64,000 bases of DNA from Bacteroidota bacterium (lineage in GTDB: Bacteria; Bacteroidota; Bacteroidia; Chitinophagales; Chitinophagaceae): NCBI GenBank assembly GCA_023416995.1, contig JAEZGI010000025.1, positions 86,700-150,699 on the forward strand, read 5' to 3'. A model generated the notes under the pieces. It saw only the letters and a program-made list of their open reading frames with translations. It ran no database searches and was not told the DNA's origin. Position numbers and translations under genes: made by a program. Below, one piece after another: positions 17,698 through 27,823 of this stretch; within the stretch, counting starts at the first letter, position 1, and every line of letters starts with the position of its first letter.

Positions 17698-17910
17698 TAG
17701 CGATGCTGGAATTTTTTCTTTCGGGTGTCCTTTATCGCGTTGAACGAGTAAGCGTAATGCAGTATAAAAAAGAGTCGCCCTATTTTTTACTTTAAAAATG
17801 CAGACTTTACAGTGTCCAAATTGAAGGCTGTTAATTCGCGACACCAAAACAATTGGTGCCGACAGATGAAATTTATTAGGACAGGTCAACTGATTGAATA
17901 ACCACTTTTA

Positions 17911-20877
17911 TCAGTAATACTCCTTTATATAGCCGTACGCCTTCTCAAACAATTCCTCTTCCTTATGAAGCTGATACTTCAATAAAGTTTTGCGTAGTGA
18001 TTTTTGTACTTCACGCTCCCCGGCCACTGTAGTTTGCCAGCCATCAAAGCGAACTAGCCGTACAATGGAATCAATATCGTTTACGATTCTTTCCACAACT
18101 GCGGGTGTTTTATCTGTTTTTAATTCCAGGAACAATTCTGTAAGCGCGGCGGTAGCAGATTTGCGTTCCTGTGGAGTAAACACATCTCTCTCTGCTGCCA
18201 ATGTTTCCCGAGCAATTTCACAAAGTTGTTTGATAAACTCCACGCTGCTAATCAAACCCTGCTCAGCTCTTAAGCGCACTTCTTCAAGTCGCTGGCTCAA
18301 CTTTTTAAATACCGGATATTCTCCTCCCTGTCTTAACCGTAACGATAATATTTGTATTACCGTCTTCGTCTTTTTGGGGTCTTGGTTTTGTATCAGTTCA
18401 TCAATTACTTCGGCATTCAGCTCCATCTTCTCCATATCTTCATTGATGCCGTCGACATGTATATTCTCATGTATCAATCTGGTAGTTTGTTCGCCGAGGG
18501 CCATCCACAACAATCGGCCATGATCATCCGTAACTGGTTTTACAGAAGTGTATACCTGGGTTAACCAGATGTAATCTGTATTGAATTGATTTAATGTCGG
18601 GTCCGGACTTACCGATTCCCATAATTTGGACAGGGGCACATAATCCGCCGCAAAAGCATCTTTCCGCTCGGTGCTTTTTATGCATTCCTGTGCAGCCTGT
18701 AAGCCTTCAAAGCCTTCTATGCTGCGGTCGCAATTTGTAAAATGGGCCAAGGCCTTTGCCATATATGCAGGCAGCAATTCTTTCAGTTCCTCGAAATTGG
18801 TAATCACTTTTTTGATGATTTCTTCATCAAACTCCAACGCTTTAGCCGTATCATCAAATACTCCGAAATAATCTACAATGCGGCCAAAAGATTTATTGGG
18901 AAACAACCGGTTGGTGCGGCAAATGGCCTGCAGCAGCGTATGATCTTTCAGCGATTTATCCAGGTACATGGTTTGCAGAATGGGTGCATCGAAACCGGTT
19001 AACAGTTTGGCAGTAACAAGAAGAAATTGCAAAGCTGTATTGCTGTCATTAAATTCTTCTACGATCTTATCCTGCTTTTCTTTATCCATGCCCCATTGTT
19101 GCTTAAACTCAAAATTATCATTGGATGAAGTTGAGATTACCACAGCACTAGCAGATGGCGGCAAATGTCTATCCAGTTCTTCTTTGTATTGAATACAGGC
19201 AAAACGGTCGGGTGCCACAATCATAGCTTTGAAACCCTGAGGCTCCACGTGGTCCCGAAAATGTTTCACGATGTCTTTTACAATGGTAGCTATCCTTTCA
19301 GGTGATTTTAAAAACAACGCCATTCTTGCTGCTTTCTGGCTAAGGGTATTCTTGTCTTCTTCTGTGAGGTCGGTTGTTAACTCGTTGAATGCAGTATCAA
19401 TGCTGTCTTTATCAATATGCACGTTAGGTAGCCGGGGTTCAAAATGCAGGGGCAGAGTTTGTTTGTCGCGGATGCTGTCCTGGAAAGTGTAACGGCTCAT
19501 ATAGCCGCCGCTGTCTTCTTCCGCACCAAAGGCCCAGAAAGTATTTTTGTCGGCCCGGTTCACTGGTGTACCGGTTAAGCCAAACAAAAATGCATTGGGG
19601 AGAGCTGAGCGCATTTTTCTGCCCAGGTTGCCCTCCTGCGTACGATGAGCTTCATCTACCATCATAATAATATTGCTCCGGGTATTCATATTGGCATAAG
19701 CATCTTTAAACTTATGCACCATGGTAATGATGATCTTACGGGTATCTCTTTCCAGCAGATCATGCAACTCATTAATGCTGTCTGCATTTACCAGGTTAGG
19801 GATGTCTGATGCAGTAAAAGTGCCGGAGATCTGCGAATCCAGGTCTATACGGTCCACTACGATGATGACGGTTGGACTTTTTAGTTCCTGCAGCTTACGG
19901 AGCTTTTGCGCAGCGAACACCATGAGCAGTGATTTACCCGAGCCCTGGAAATGCCAGATCAGTCCTTTTTTAATGCGGCCTTCTAATACTCTTTCTACAA
20001 TGGCATTGGCACCCAGGTATTGCTGGTAACGGCTGATGATCTTGATCTTGCGCTTTTTCTTATCGGTAGCGTAAATAGAAAAGTATTGCAACATATCCAG
20101 CACTACCAGTGGGTGCAGCAGGGCGTTAAGCGCTTCGCCCACGCTGCTGAGGCCCATCAAATGCGCCAGATCTTTTTCTGCATCGAGGCGCCATGGTCCC
20201 CAAAACTCCAGGGGCGTACGCACGGCGCCATAACGCAATTCCCTGCCTTCAGTGGCAAAAGAAAAGATATTGGGTACGAATAGATTGGGCACAGCATTCT
20301 CATAAATCGCATGAATATCATGTGCTCCATCCAGCCAGGAAACAGCGGGCCGGACCGGCGTTTTAACCTCTCCTATAATTATCGGGATACCGTTAACAAG
20401 CATCACAATATCTGGTATCTTGGTTTCGCGGGTGCGTATCTTAAACTGGTTGGTTACTATGTAACTGTTATTAACCGGTGTATCAAAATCTATGAGGTGG
20501 ATGCCCACATGCTGACCATCTTTGCCAAAGGGCATCGTCATTTCTCCTTTAAGCCAGCGGGCAAAATCTTCATTGGCACGCACTAGTCCAACCTGGTTTA
20601 CACTGATGATGATGGTACGCAATTTATGAATTACTTCATCAGCCCTCTCGGGCAAAATGGCAATCTCAGGGTTTAGCGTTATAAGCGCTTTCTTTAGTGT
20701 AGTTTCTACCAATACTTCAGTAATCTCTCGTTTCAGCTTATCGGCTGGCGTATATTGCCAGGAGAGGGTATGGTAATCATATTCCTTTTCTTGCCATGCT
20801 CCACCTGTATTAAGGTTAACACCGGTAAGCTGCTGAATAATATAATGCTCTACACTATTGAGTTCATTAAAAGACAT
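17911..20877 (-). CDS. hsdR: Type I restriction enzyme, R subunit (HsdR)
   Basis: The 988-residue motor and nuclease subunit of the type I enzyme. The N-terminal PD-(D/E)XK nuclease core is visible around residues 150-175 (IPDIVMLVNG, then IIGEVKTP). The SF2 translocase has Walker A FQGSGKS near residue 310, DEAHR near 405 and the motif-III strand FGLTGTPVNRADKN, then a second RecA domain with DKSLKDHTLLQAICRTNRL. The C-terminus is helical and should contact the methyltransferase. Length is normal for HsdR and all key residues appear intact. It is the last gene of a four-gene minus-strand operon, three bases after hsdS. It should cut DNA after ATP-driven translocation from unmethylated target sites. 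Confidence 0.95.
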   Translation of the reverse strand: MSFNELNSVEHYIIQQLTGVNLNTGGAWQEKEYDYHTLSWQYTPADKLKREITEVLVETTLKKALITLNPEIAILPERADEVIHKLRTIIISVNQVGLVRANEDFARWLKGEMTMPFGKDGQHVGIHLIDFDTPVNNSYIVTNQFKIRTRETKIPDIVMLVNGIPIIIGEVKTPVRPAVSWLDGAHDIHAIYENAVPNLFVPNIFSFATEGRELRYGAVRTPLEFWGPWRLDAEKDLAHLMGLSSVGEALNALLHPLVVLDMLQYFSIYATDKKKRKIKIISRYQQYLGANAIVERVLEGRIKKGLIWHFQGSGKSLLMVFAAQKLRKLQELKSPTVIIVVDRIDLDSQISGTFTASDIPNLVNADSINELHDLLERDTRKIIITMVHKFKDAYANMNTRSNIIMMVDEAHRTQEGNLGRKMRSALPNAFLFGLTGTPVNRADKNTFWAFGAEEDSGGYMSRYTFQDSIRDKQTLPLHFEPRLPNVHIDKDSIDTAFNELTTDLTEEDKNTLSQKAARMALFLKSPERIATIVKDIVKHFRDHVEPQGFKAMIVAPDRFACIQYKEELDRHLPPSASAVVISTSSNDNFEFKQQWGMDKEKQDKIVEEFNDSNTALQFLLVTAKLLTGFDAPILQTMYLDKSLKDHTLLQAICRTNRLFPNKSFGRIVDYFGVFDDTAKALEFDEEIIKKVITNFEELKELLPAYMAKALAHFTNCDRSIEGFEGLQAAQECIKSTERKDAFAADYVPLSKLWESVSPDPTLNQFNTDYIWLTQVYTSVKPVTDDHGRLLWMALGEQTTRLIHENIHVDGINEDMEKMELNAEVIDELIQNQDPKKTKTVIQILSLRLRQGGEYPVFKKLSQRLEEVRLRAEQGLISSVEFIKQLCEIARETLAAERDVFTPQERKSATAALTELFLELKTDKTPAVVERIVNDIDSIVRLVRFDGWQTTVAGEREVQKSLRKTLLKYQLHKEEELFEKAYGYIKEYY

Positions 20878-20880
20878 TGC

Positions 20881-22035
20881 TTAGCTGAAGATTTGGTTGA
20901 TTAATTGTTTCTGAATGCTTTTTATACTCGTTATTTGAGAATTTAAATTAAAATAGTTGCGATCTAATAAATTAAATTTATTGACAATTCTTTGCTGAGT
21001 TTGAATGCCAATATTCGGAATTAATAACTCCTTTAAAATTCCCAAGTTTAACCCTGTTCTAGAATTCGTATCCCCAGTCATTTCTCTAAAATCAGAGTAT
21101 TTACTATCTAAAAAGTGATACAAAAATTCTGGTAGAATAATTTTTTCATTTGGTAAGAATGCCGCAACAGATTGGTTTGTACATAATTCGACTTTGGTAA
21201 TTGCGACCGTCCCCTTTGTCTTTCCCTGACCAGCTAATGCTATAACAACCGAGTTAACTGGAATCAACTTTGTACTTGAATTTTTTAATCCGTCATCTGT
21301 TATCCTTCCGTCTACATCATATATTATCTTTCGGTGAACATCACCAGAAGACATCCATTTAATTTTTCCATTTTTCCAATATTTTGCGATTGTAGTGCTT
21401 GGAGTTCCCCCTGTTGTTAATTTCAGAATGTCTTTTGCTTTTACAAAAGCACCATTGGACCCACTAAACTCGGTTTTTCTTAATCTTTCCTTTACTATTA
21501 TAGTCTTCGACTTTATACAATAAAGGCGCTCGACGACTTCATCCGCGGCCCACAACAACTCGGCTAATTTGGCTTGCTGATCTATGGGAGGAAGGAGGAA
21601 TTCATATTGACCAATATCCTTGTAATTAATATAAGGATTTACAGACCCTTTAGAATGTTTCACTGAATGATTAGTGAATCTGTCTGAGAGCATTAAGAAT
21701 GGTATTAAGCCAGGAATAATTCTATCTCCCTTTTCTTGTAGAACAAATGTTGTATTAGAAGTAATGCCATTAAAACTAGCAATAGCTACTTTCTTAAGAT
21801 AAGTTCTCCTTGAACCGTAAAGAATATCTCCTTTTTCAAACTTGCGGTGAAAAGCCGGCCCTAAGTAATCGTCTCCGATTATTCCAAAGTTTCTTAAGTG
21901 TATATCTTCTGTTGCCATGTGATCACCAGCTATATACTTATCCAACCCGGAATTGCGGGCATCAACAGTAATCTTTTTATTGATAACGACATCATCCAGA
22001 CTCACCTGCTCCCATCTGCTTTTATCTAAATCCAT
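20881..22035 (-). CDS. hsdS: Type I restriction specificity subunit (HsdS)
   Basis: A 384-residue specificity subunit with two target-recognition domains. TRD1 covers about 1-150 and ends in the conserved spacer pattern LLPPIDQQAKLAELLWAADE. TRD2 covers about 195-345 (LTTGGTPSTTIAKYW is a typical TRD start) and ends in a second spacer helix (GIQTQQRIVNKFNLLD). Two TRDs imply a bipartite target of the usual type I form. Its ATG overlaps the hsdM stop by one base (TAATG), consistent with translational coupling, and hsdR follows at once. The gene is AT-richer than hsdM, as is usual for exchangeable specificity genes. The actual target cannot be read from sequence alone. Confidence 0.93.
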   Translation of the reverse strand: MDLDKSRWEQVSLDDVVINKKITVDARNSGLDKYIAGDHMATEDIHLRNFGIIGDDYLGPAFHRKFEKGDILYGSRRTYLKKVAIASFNGITSNTTFVLQEKGDRIIPGLIPFLMLSDRFTNHSVKHSKGSVNPYINYKDIGQYEFLLPPIDQQAKLAELLWAADEVVERLYCIKSKTIIVKERLRKTEFSGSNGAFVKAKDILKLTTGGTPSTTIAKYWKNGKIKWMSSGDVHRKIIYDVDGRITDDGLKNSSTKLIPVNSVVIALAGQGKTKGTVAITKVELCTNQSVAAFLPNEKIILPEFLYHFLDSKYSDFREMTGDTNSRTGLNLGILKELLIPNIGIQTQQRIVNKFNLLDRNYFNLNSQITSIKSIQKQLINQIFS

Positions 22036-23495
22036 TAACGCAATTCTTTAATTAGTTCTTGAATGGAATTTATTAATTCTGATGACTTAATCACCCAGTC
22101 TTTAATATTTTCTTTTAAGTTTCTGCCTCCATTATCTTCCTTCAACTTACCAACATAGAAACTCACACTCATATTACCCTTATTTTCCATTATTTCGTCT
22201 ATCGTAGCCACTTTCGCGAAGTGTGGTATATCTGCAAACTTATGATACGCATCTAGTACTCTCTGTATGTGATGTTCTTCTAAATATGACATCCCTTTTG
22301 CATGCCTGATTTCATTTTTAGCTTCAATGAATAAGACCTTCCCTTTTCGTCCCTTTAGCTTATTCGTTCTACAAATAAGAATCATCGCCTCCATTGGAGA
22401 ATTGTAAAATAAATTCCCTCCCAGACCAATTACCGCTTCAACGGTGTCTGATTTTAGCATATTGATTCTTAAATCCTGTTCGCTTTCTCTAAATAAAATA
22501 CCATGTGGCCACAGTATTGCGCAACGTCCATTTTTAGGATTCATGCTTTTATGAATATGCTGTTGAAAGGCATAATCGGCTGTTCCCTGAGGCGGTGTTC
22601 CCCAGAGATTCCGTCCATAAGGGTCATTGGCCCAGGCTTTCTGGTCCCAGGCTTTAATACTGTATGGCGGGTTAGCCAGTATTATATTGAAAGTTTTCAA
22701 TTCATCATTCTCCAGCAGTCCGGGATGGCTGAGGGTATTGCCCCTTACAATCTGAAAATCTTCTATGCCGTGCAAAAACATATTCATGCGGGCAATGGAA
22801 GAGGTAATAAGGTTAATCTCTTGTCCGTATAGCTTAAGTGTGCGGTATTCCTTACCGGCCGTTTTCAATTGCAGGGCAGCATTCAGCAATAAACCACCAC
22901 TGCCACAGGTAGGGTCGTACACGGTTTCGCCCGGTTGCGGGTTGGCAATCAGCGTCATTAACCTTACTACCGTACGGTTGGTGTAAAACTCTGCAGCGGT
23001 ATGGCCGCTATCGTCAGCAAATTGCTTAATCAAATATTCATAAGCGTTACCCAGCTCATCCTGTGGAACCTCTGCCAGGTTTAGTTGATGCTTACTAAAA
23101 TGCTCTACCAGGTTTACCAGGGTTTCATCGGTCAGCCTGTCCTTGTTGGTCCAGGAGGCATCTCCAAATACGCCAAAAAGCTGGTCGGGATTCGCTTTTT
23201 CAATGGCCTGCATGGCTCCTTGTAATGCCCGGCCCACATTTTGTGTTTTCTGCCGCACATCATTCCAGTGTGCACCGTCAGGTATCTGAAAGCGGTGGTT
23301 TTCAGCAAAGACAGCGTAGTCCAAATCTCCATCACTTTCTTTCATGGCAAGTGCATATTCTTCATCCCACACGTCGCTGATGCGCTTAAAGAACAGGAGT
23401 GGAAAGATAAACTGCTTATAGTCGCCGGCATCAATATGTCCGCGCAGGTAGGTAGCGGCACCCCAAAGGTATCTTTCAAGTTGTTGTTGGGTCAT
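22035..23495 (-). CDS. hsdM: Type I methyltransferase subunit (HsdM), second of two
   Basis: A 486-residue N6-adenine methyltransferase subunit. An N-terminal HsdM helical domain (GHIDAGDYKQFIFPLLFFKR) precedes the catalytic domain, which has the SAM-binding motif VYDPTCGSGGLLL near residue 195 and the catalytic NPPY (ILANPPYSIKAWDQ) near 275. A C-terminal helical tail should bind HsdS. It is a diverged copy of the HsdM encoded 13 bases upstream and overlaps hsdS by one base. Both copies keep intact motifs, so this is not simple decay of a duplicate. Because it adjoins hsdS, it is the more likely partner in a standard M2S enzyme, but a mixed M-M'-S complex is possible. Confidence 0.93.
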   Translation of the reverse strand: MTQQQLERYLWGAATYLRGHIDAGDYKQFIFPLLFFKRISDVWDEEYALAMKESDGDLDYAVFAENHRFQIPDGAHWNDVRQKTQNVGRALQGAMQAIEKANPDQLFGVFGDASWTNKDRLTDETLVNLVEHFSKHQLNLAEVPQDELGNAYEYLIKQFADDSGHTAAEFYTNRTVVRLMTLIANPQPGETVYDPTCGSGGLLLNAALQLKTAGKEYRTLKLYGQEINLITSSIARMNMFLHGIEDFQIVRGNTLSHPGLLENDELKTFNIILANPPYSIKAWDQKAWANDPYGRNLWGTPPQGTADYAFQQHIHKSMNPKNGRCAILWPHGILFRESEQDLRINMLKSDTVEAVIGLGGNLFYNSPMEAMILICRTNKLKGRKGKVLFIEAKNEIRHAKGMSYLEEHHIQRVLDAYHKFADIPHFAKVATIDEIMENKGNMSVSFYVGKLKEDNGGRNLKENIKDWVIKSSELINSIQELIKELR

Positions 23496-23508
23496 AAAAA
23501 CGTTACGG

Positions 23509-25008
23509 CTATTTTAACAGGTTAAATTCTTTCAGCAGTCTTTTGAATTTGTCTTCCGCTTTCCAGGCTTCAATGGCAGCCGTTTCCAAATTATCTATTG
23601 CTTCTTTTAAGGTAGGCAGGTTATCGATCGTTTCTTTTTCAATGTATAAGGGGATGTTGAGGTTGAAGTTTTTTTCTGCTATTTCTTTATTATTAACCAA
23701 GCGTGCACTATTGGCAATGTCTTTTCCGTTAGCATACCAACTGTAAATGGTATCCACATGTTGTTTTTCCAGGTAGTTCTGTGCGCGTCCTACCCGCACC
23801 TGATCAGAGCCGTCAATGATCATTACTGTACCCTTATTTGCGTTAGATTTATGTGAACGAAATACTAATATACAGGCCGCCAGACCGGTACCATAAAAGA
23901 TATTGGCGCCTAAGCCAATCACAGCTTCCAGTAAATCATTTTCAATAAGGTATTGGCGGATTTTGCCTTCGGCGCCTTTTCTGAATAAAGCGCCATGTGG
24001 TAATACAACGGCCATTCTTCCGGTATCGGTTTTCATAGACCTTATCATGTGTTGCACCCAGGCCATATCTGCATTGCCGTTGGGTGGAACACCGGCCATG
24101 TTTCTGCCAAAGGGATCGGTAGACCATAATTCCACGCCCCATTCCTTTAAGGAGAAAGGCGGATTGGCAATAACGCAATCAAACTGGCGTAAATGATCAT
24201 TTTCAAGAAAGGCCGGCTGTCTTAATGTATCGCCCCTGACTATCTGAAAGTCTTCTATGCCGTGGAGGAACATATTTATTCTTGCAATGGTAGAAGTGGT
24301 CAGGTTTTTTTCCTGACCAAACATTTTAAGTGTTCTAAAATCTTGGTTTTTTTCCTTCAGGTGGTCAATACATTCTAGTAACATACCCCCGGTGCCGCAA
24401 GCCGGGTCATAAACAGATTCTCCCTCTTTCGCGTCAACAATCAATCCTATTAAATGAACAACGGAACGTGGCGTATAAAACTCCCCAGCTTTTTTATTGG
24501 TAATGTCCGCAAACTGCTTGATTAAATATTCGTACGCTTGTCCAAGTATATCGGCATCAACATGTGAATTGGATAGATTGTATTGAGAAAAGTGCTCAAT
24601 CAGGTTCATAAGGAGTGAATCGGTTAGCTTTTCTTTGTTGGTCCATGCAGCATCACCAAAAATGCCATATAGCAAATCGGGGTTTGCTTTTTCAATTTCG
24701 CGGAAGGAATGCTGGAGGGCTTTGCCCACATTTACTGTTTTTTGTCGTACATCATTCCAATGGCACTGGTTAGGGATTATAAAACGGTGTAGTTCTGCCA
24801 GAGATGCATAATCTGGATCATTACCGGATTCTTCAAGGGCTGCCTGAAATTCCTCATCGTATACATCAGAGATCCGCTTAAAGAATAAGATCGGAAATAT
24901 ATAAATCTTATAATCAGCTGCATCAACTGGTCCTTTTAAAATCCAAGCGGCTTTACCGAGGTATTGCTCTAGTTGAGCGATTGTTAGCTTGGGCTTGCTT
25001 TCTTTCAA
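23509..25008 (-). CDS. hsdM: Type I methyltransferase subunit (HsdM), first of two
   Basis: A 499-residue HsdM paralogue and the first gene of the restriction operon. It keeps the HsdM N-domain (GPVDAADYKIYIFPILFFKR), the SAM site VYDPACGTGGMLL near residue 203 and the catalytic NPPF (VIANPPFSLKEWG) near 281; NPPF is an accepted active-site variant of NPPY. It starts at TTG 25008: an in-frame stop lies two codons upstream and there is no internal ATG near the N-terminus. The 13-base gap to the second hsdM implies co-transcription. Two intact but different HsdM genes with a single HsdS is unusual and suggests a heteromeric methyltransferase or a remnant of two systems. Confidence 0.92.
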   Translation of the reverse strand: MKESKPKLTIAQLEQYLGKAAWILKGPVDAADYKIYIFPILFFKRISDVYDEEFQAALEESGNDPDYASLAELHRFIIPNQCHWNDVRQKTVNVGKALQHSFREIEKANPDLLYGIFGDAAWTNKEKLTDSLLMNLIEHFSQYNLSNSHVDADILGQAYEYLIKQFADITNKKAGEFYTPRSVVHLIGLIVDAKEGESVYDPACGTGGMLLECIDHLKEKNQDFRTLKMFGQEKNLTTSTIARINMFLHGIEDFQIVRGDTLRQPAFLENDHLRQFDCVIANPPFSLKEWGVELWSTDPFGRNMAGVPPNGNADMAWVQHMIRSMKTDTGRMAVVLPHGALFRKGAEGKIRQYLIENDLLEAVIGLGANIFYGTGLAACILVFRSHKSNANKGTVMIIDGSDQVRVGRAQNYLEKQHVDTIYSWYANGKDIANSARLVNNKEIAEKNFNLNIPLYIEKETIDNLPTLKEAIDNLETAAIEAWKAEDKFKRLLKEFNLLK

Positions 25009-25278
25009 TGGGGGCTATTTTTCTAGATACGGGTTGAAATTAAGACTTTTGATGCTATTAGTCAATCACATGTGGATTCCAAAGCATGTTGGTTTAAGGT
25101 TCTCTCATTTTTTCGGGCCACCATTGTAGAAAAACCTCTACCCTGCCACTCATTGCAGACTGGGATCGATACTGAAAATTGACTTTGGCGGTACAGTAAG
25201 GATGAAGGGCAGGCAGGCTTTTCCAAAAAAGATGACTTCCGTGCACAGAAAATATTTTTTCAGTCATGCCTGGCTAAA

Positions 25279-26697
25279 TCATAGATTTACAAAGCCGGTT
25301 TTATGCAGATCATCGCCGTCTCGGCTCCAACGAGATGAATAATCAATAAGGTGTCCACGATAACCACAATATCGAAATAATAGCTTCACTATTAGAATAT
25401 GTAAACCAGCAACAAAATACTTCAATTTGTTATTGTCAAAATCGTGACCCGAAACTGGGCTTTTACCGTGTAAAAAATCATTCCGGCTGTTCAAGATTCT
25501 TTTTTCTTCTTTTGAAAGTGGTATTTGCAAAAAGTCGAACGAAGCAGACAATTTCGTCGAATTGGATGGTTCATTGATTTGCTTAATTCTAGCTTCAATA
25601 ATTTTATAAACTGTGTCGTCACCTTCGGGAGTAATAATCTCCGTCTTAAACCTGTTAATAATTTCTAGGCATGGGTCCTGAATACTACTTATCATATCTG
25701 GATCCTTTATCAACTTGAACTTCTGACTATTCTCTTCATAAATCAATTGCGTTAGCGTTTCGAGGGCAATAGAATACATTCCTGCACAAAGTAAAAGCTG
25801 TGCATGATATCCAGCGATAACAAGTTTGCAACTCCGAGAAAAAGCTTCCTTTTCACTCAAAGTTTGGGCAAATTTCCCGAAAAACGTGGTAGAAACAGCC
25901 GACGACTGAGGATCTGCTTCTAACCCCAGAGAACTCATATATGCCGAGTAGCTGCGCGGACTAACGAGCGGCATTGGAAACTCTTTCGTTCCCCCAGCAA
26001 AACGATAATAAATAAATTCTTCAAACTTGTTATCCTGCATATGCGAGCGATGATAGTAATAATCACCCAAGATATGAGTCCCAGATAGCACTCCAAACGC
26101 CAGCAATATACTGTCGGCTGTTTGCCTAAAAAATTCATACGGAAGTTCTTTATCTGCATCGATCAAAAGAAACTTATCACCAGTAGCCGAGTCTCGATAT
26201 TCATAAAGTTGAAAGGTGGCCCCGTCGAATGCTATTGTCACCACTCCGGCAGACTTATGAAAGTCTTTTATTTTCAGAGATGTTGCTTCCAAGCAACCGA
26301 AATCTGGCAAAAAGTCTATGGGTATAACCAACCGTAGTCCCCGGCAATCATACGCACCCTTATCTCCTCTATAAAACGACGACACCTGCGCAGTAATCCA
26401 CTGTGGGAATCCGTTCGATACTTGTAATACTGATAAAGCGGATTTTGGTATGGTGAGAGTTCCCTGTCCGTCAACTAATAGCAGCTCATTATTCAAGCCA
26501 AACTTATGAATATCACCAGTCAGGTGATAGTTGTATTTTTGATTCAGAAAAAAAGTAGCTAGATATCCCGAGTCATTTTTTACCAATTTGCACAGGCAAT
26601 TGGATATTGACCACGGCCCATCCGCGACAAAGAAGATTTGTTCGCTGACATGTCGTTGGACAGCTTGAGTCGAAAAAGCAATTTCCTTTACAATCAT
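25279..26697 (-). CDS. ApeA-like protein with C-terminal HEPN ribonuclease domain
   Basis: This 472-residue protein has the layout of ApeA-type anti-phage proteins: a large beta-rich N-terminal region (about 1-260, rich in Phe, Tyr and Gly turns) followed by a helical HEPN domain. The HEPN signature R-N-x-x-x-H is visible as SRNDFLHGK at about residues 405-413. In this superfamily that motif forms the metal-independent RNase site. The predicted role is an abortive-infection RNase acting on tRNA or mRNA after phage sensing. The gene stands alone, transcribed in the same direction as hsdM but separated by 270 bases. ApeA membership is from architecture and recall; the HEPN motif is seen directly. 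Confidence 0.7.
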   Translation of the reverse strand: MIVKEIAFSTQAVQRHVSEQIFFVADGPWSISNCLCKLVKNDSGYLATFFLNQKYNYHLTGDIHKFGLNNELLLVDGQGTLTIPKSALSVLQVSNGFPQWITAQVSSFYRGDKGAYDCRGLRLVIPIDFLPDFGCLEATSLKIKDFHKSAGVVTIAFDGATFQLYEYRDSATGDKFLLIDADKELPYEFFRQTADSILLAFGVLSGTHILGDYYYHRSHMQDNKFEEFIYYRFAGGTKEFPMPLVSPRSYSAYMSSLGLEADPQSSAVSTTFFGKFAQTLSEKEAFSRSCKLVIAGYHAQLLLCAGMYSIALETLTQLIYEENSQKFKLIKDPDMISSIQDPCLEIINRFKTEIITPEGDDTVYKIIEARIKQINEPSNSTKLSASFDFLQIPLSKEEKRILNSRNDFLHGKSPVSGHDFDNNKLKYFVAGLHILIVKLLFRYCGYRGHLIDYSSRWSRDGDDLHKTGFVNL

Positions 26698-26903
26698 AAG
26701 ATTTTAGTTTATTAGTTAGCGCCGCCAAGCGGACAATTTGGTTGAAAAACGAGGAAATGGATCGAGTAACAGGAAGCACATAATCGTCTAAATAGCGACT
26801 ATGTTTATATCCGCCTTTAATTACAAGACACTTTTGTGCATTATTTATATCGAGCTATACATCTCGCATAAGTGTAATACAAACTTTCCACGGAAGTCTA
26901 CAA

Positions 26904-27695
26904 TTAATAAAGTGGAACGTTCTTCATGGCTGATGTCCTGATCGGAAACTCAAACCCATTTGTTACCATAATCTTTTCAACCTGGTTTTTTACGTCATCA
27001 CCTGATGTAGGATGCAAAATCACCTCGTTAATCAGGCGCTCAACATCAACAGGAATTAGCATGCCCTTATGATTCGGTTGGCTGGTCCAGAAATCATCAT
27101 TATTAATCGCCTCGTTAACGTGATGGTAGATTCTAAATTCGCTTTCATAAGCAAACTCTTTCCTCTTATGTAAAACTGGTGTCAATAGAGTTGCATGATT
27201 AACTGGATAGTCGTCAGAATGATACCAAGTGTCTACTTCAAAATCAAGATACCTGACACGACTACTACCGACATTCACTTGGCAGGATTCTAAACTTCTG
27301 GTCAGATTTTCAACAGTCGTTGAGATTGCGACGCCCTCATTGTCTTTGACATATAATCTCCACATAGCATCGGACTCAGAATTGTTAATATGCCAGCAAT
27401 TCACTACAATTTGTCGTTTGAACTTTTGCCGCATCAAAGCCAGCCCATTCCGATTACTCTTCAGCCTATTCCCAATTTCGTCTGAATCGTCATGGTATTG
27501 ATTTGCATATTGTTCCATGAAATCAAATTCCTTCTTCGGAATTGAACCCTCAAATGGGTCTGCAAATTTATCACATCTACAAAAGAATAGAGCCCGCTCA
27601 TACATTAAGGACTCAAACTTTGGTGTATCAAGATACCTCCAAATTTTGGTCTGAGGCATGACAGGAATTTCTATAGGGTGTCTTACTATCCCCAT
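26904..27695 (-). CDS. DUF2971 family protein
   Basis: A protein of up to 263 residues that I assign to DUF2971. It has the typical opening KIWRYLDTPKFESLMYERAL, then FCRCDKFADPFEGSIPK, the central WHINNSESDAMWRLYVKD and GVAISTTVENL, and a late YESEFRIYHH strand. The conserved Asp, Trp and Arg/Glu residues may form a pocket, but the biochemical activity of the family is not known to me. These proteins are frequent in defence and mobile regions. ATG 27695 gives the longest frame; ATG 27659 (MPQTKIW) matches where the family usually begins. It is divergent from the zinc-ribbon gene that starts at 27824. Confidence 0.8.
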   Translation of the reverse strand: MGIVRHPIEIPVMPQTKIWRYLDTPKFESLMYERALFFCRCDKFADPFEGSIPKKEFDFMEQYANQYHDDSDEIGNRLKSNRNGLALMRQKFKRQIVVNCWHINNSESDAMWRLYVKDNEGVAISTTVENLTRSLESCQVNVGSSRVRYLDFEVDTWYHSDDYPVNHATLLTPVLHKRKEFAYESEFRIYHHVNEAINNDDFWTSQPNHKGMLIPVDVERLINEVILHPTSGDDVKNQVEKIMVTNGFEFPIRTSAMKNVPLY

Positions 27696-27823
27696 TATAT
27701 TTTATTGCATATTACTGGATTTAAGTGGTTTTCTCAGCTCGTTATTTAAAACTGGATATTCACGAGAAGGGTGGCACAACTTACAATATTATTTTTTATG
27801 TTTGTTGGACCCCAACAAACAAC

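Noticed and set aside
17990..18523. 177-residue plus-strand ORF inside hsdR
   Set aside because: Antisense shadow of the hsdR coding region; no independent protein character.
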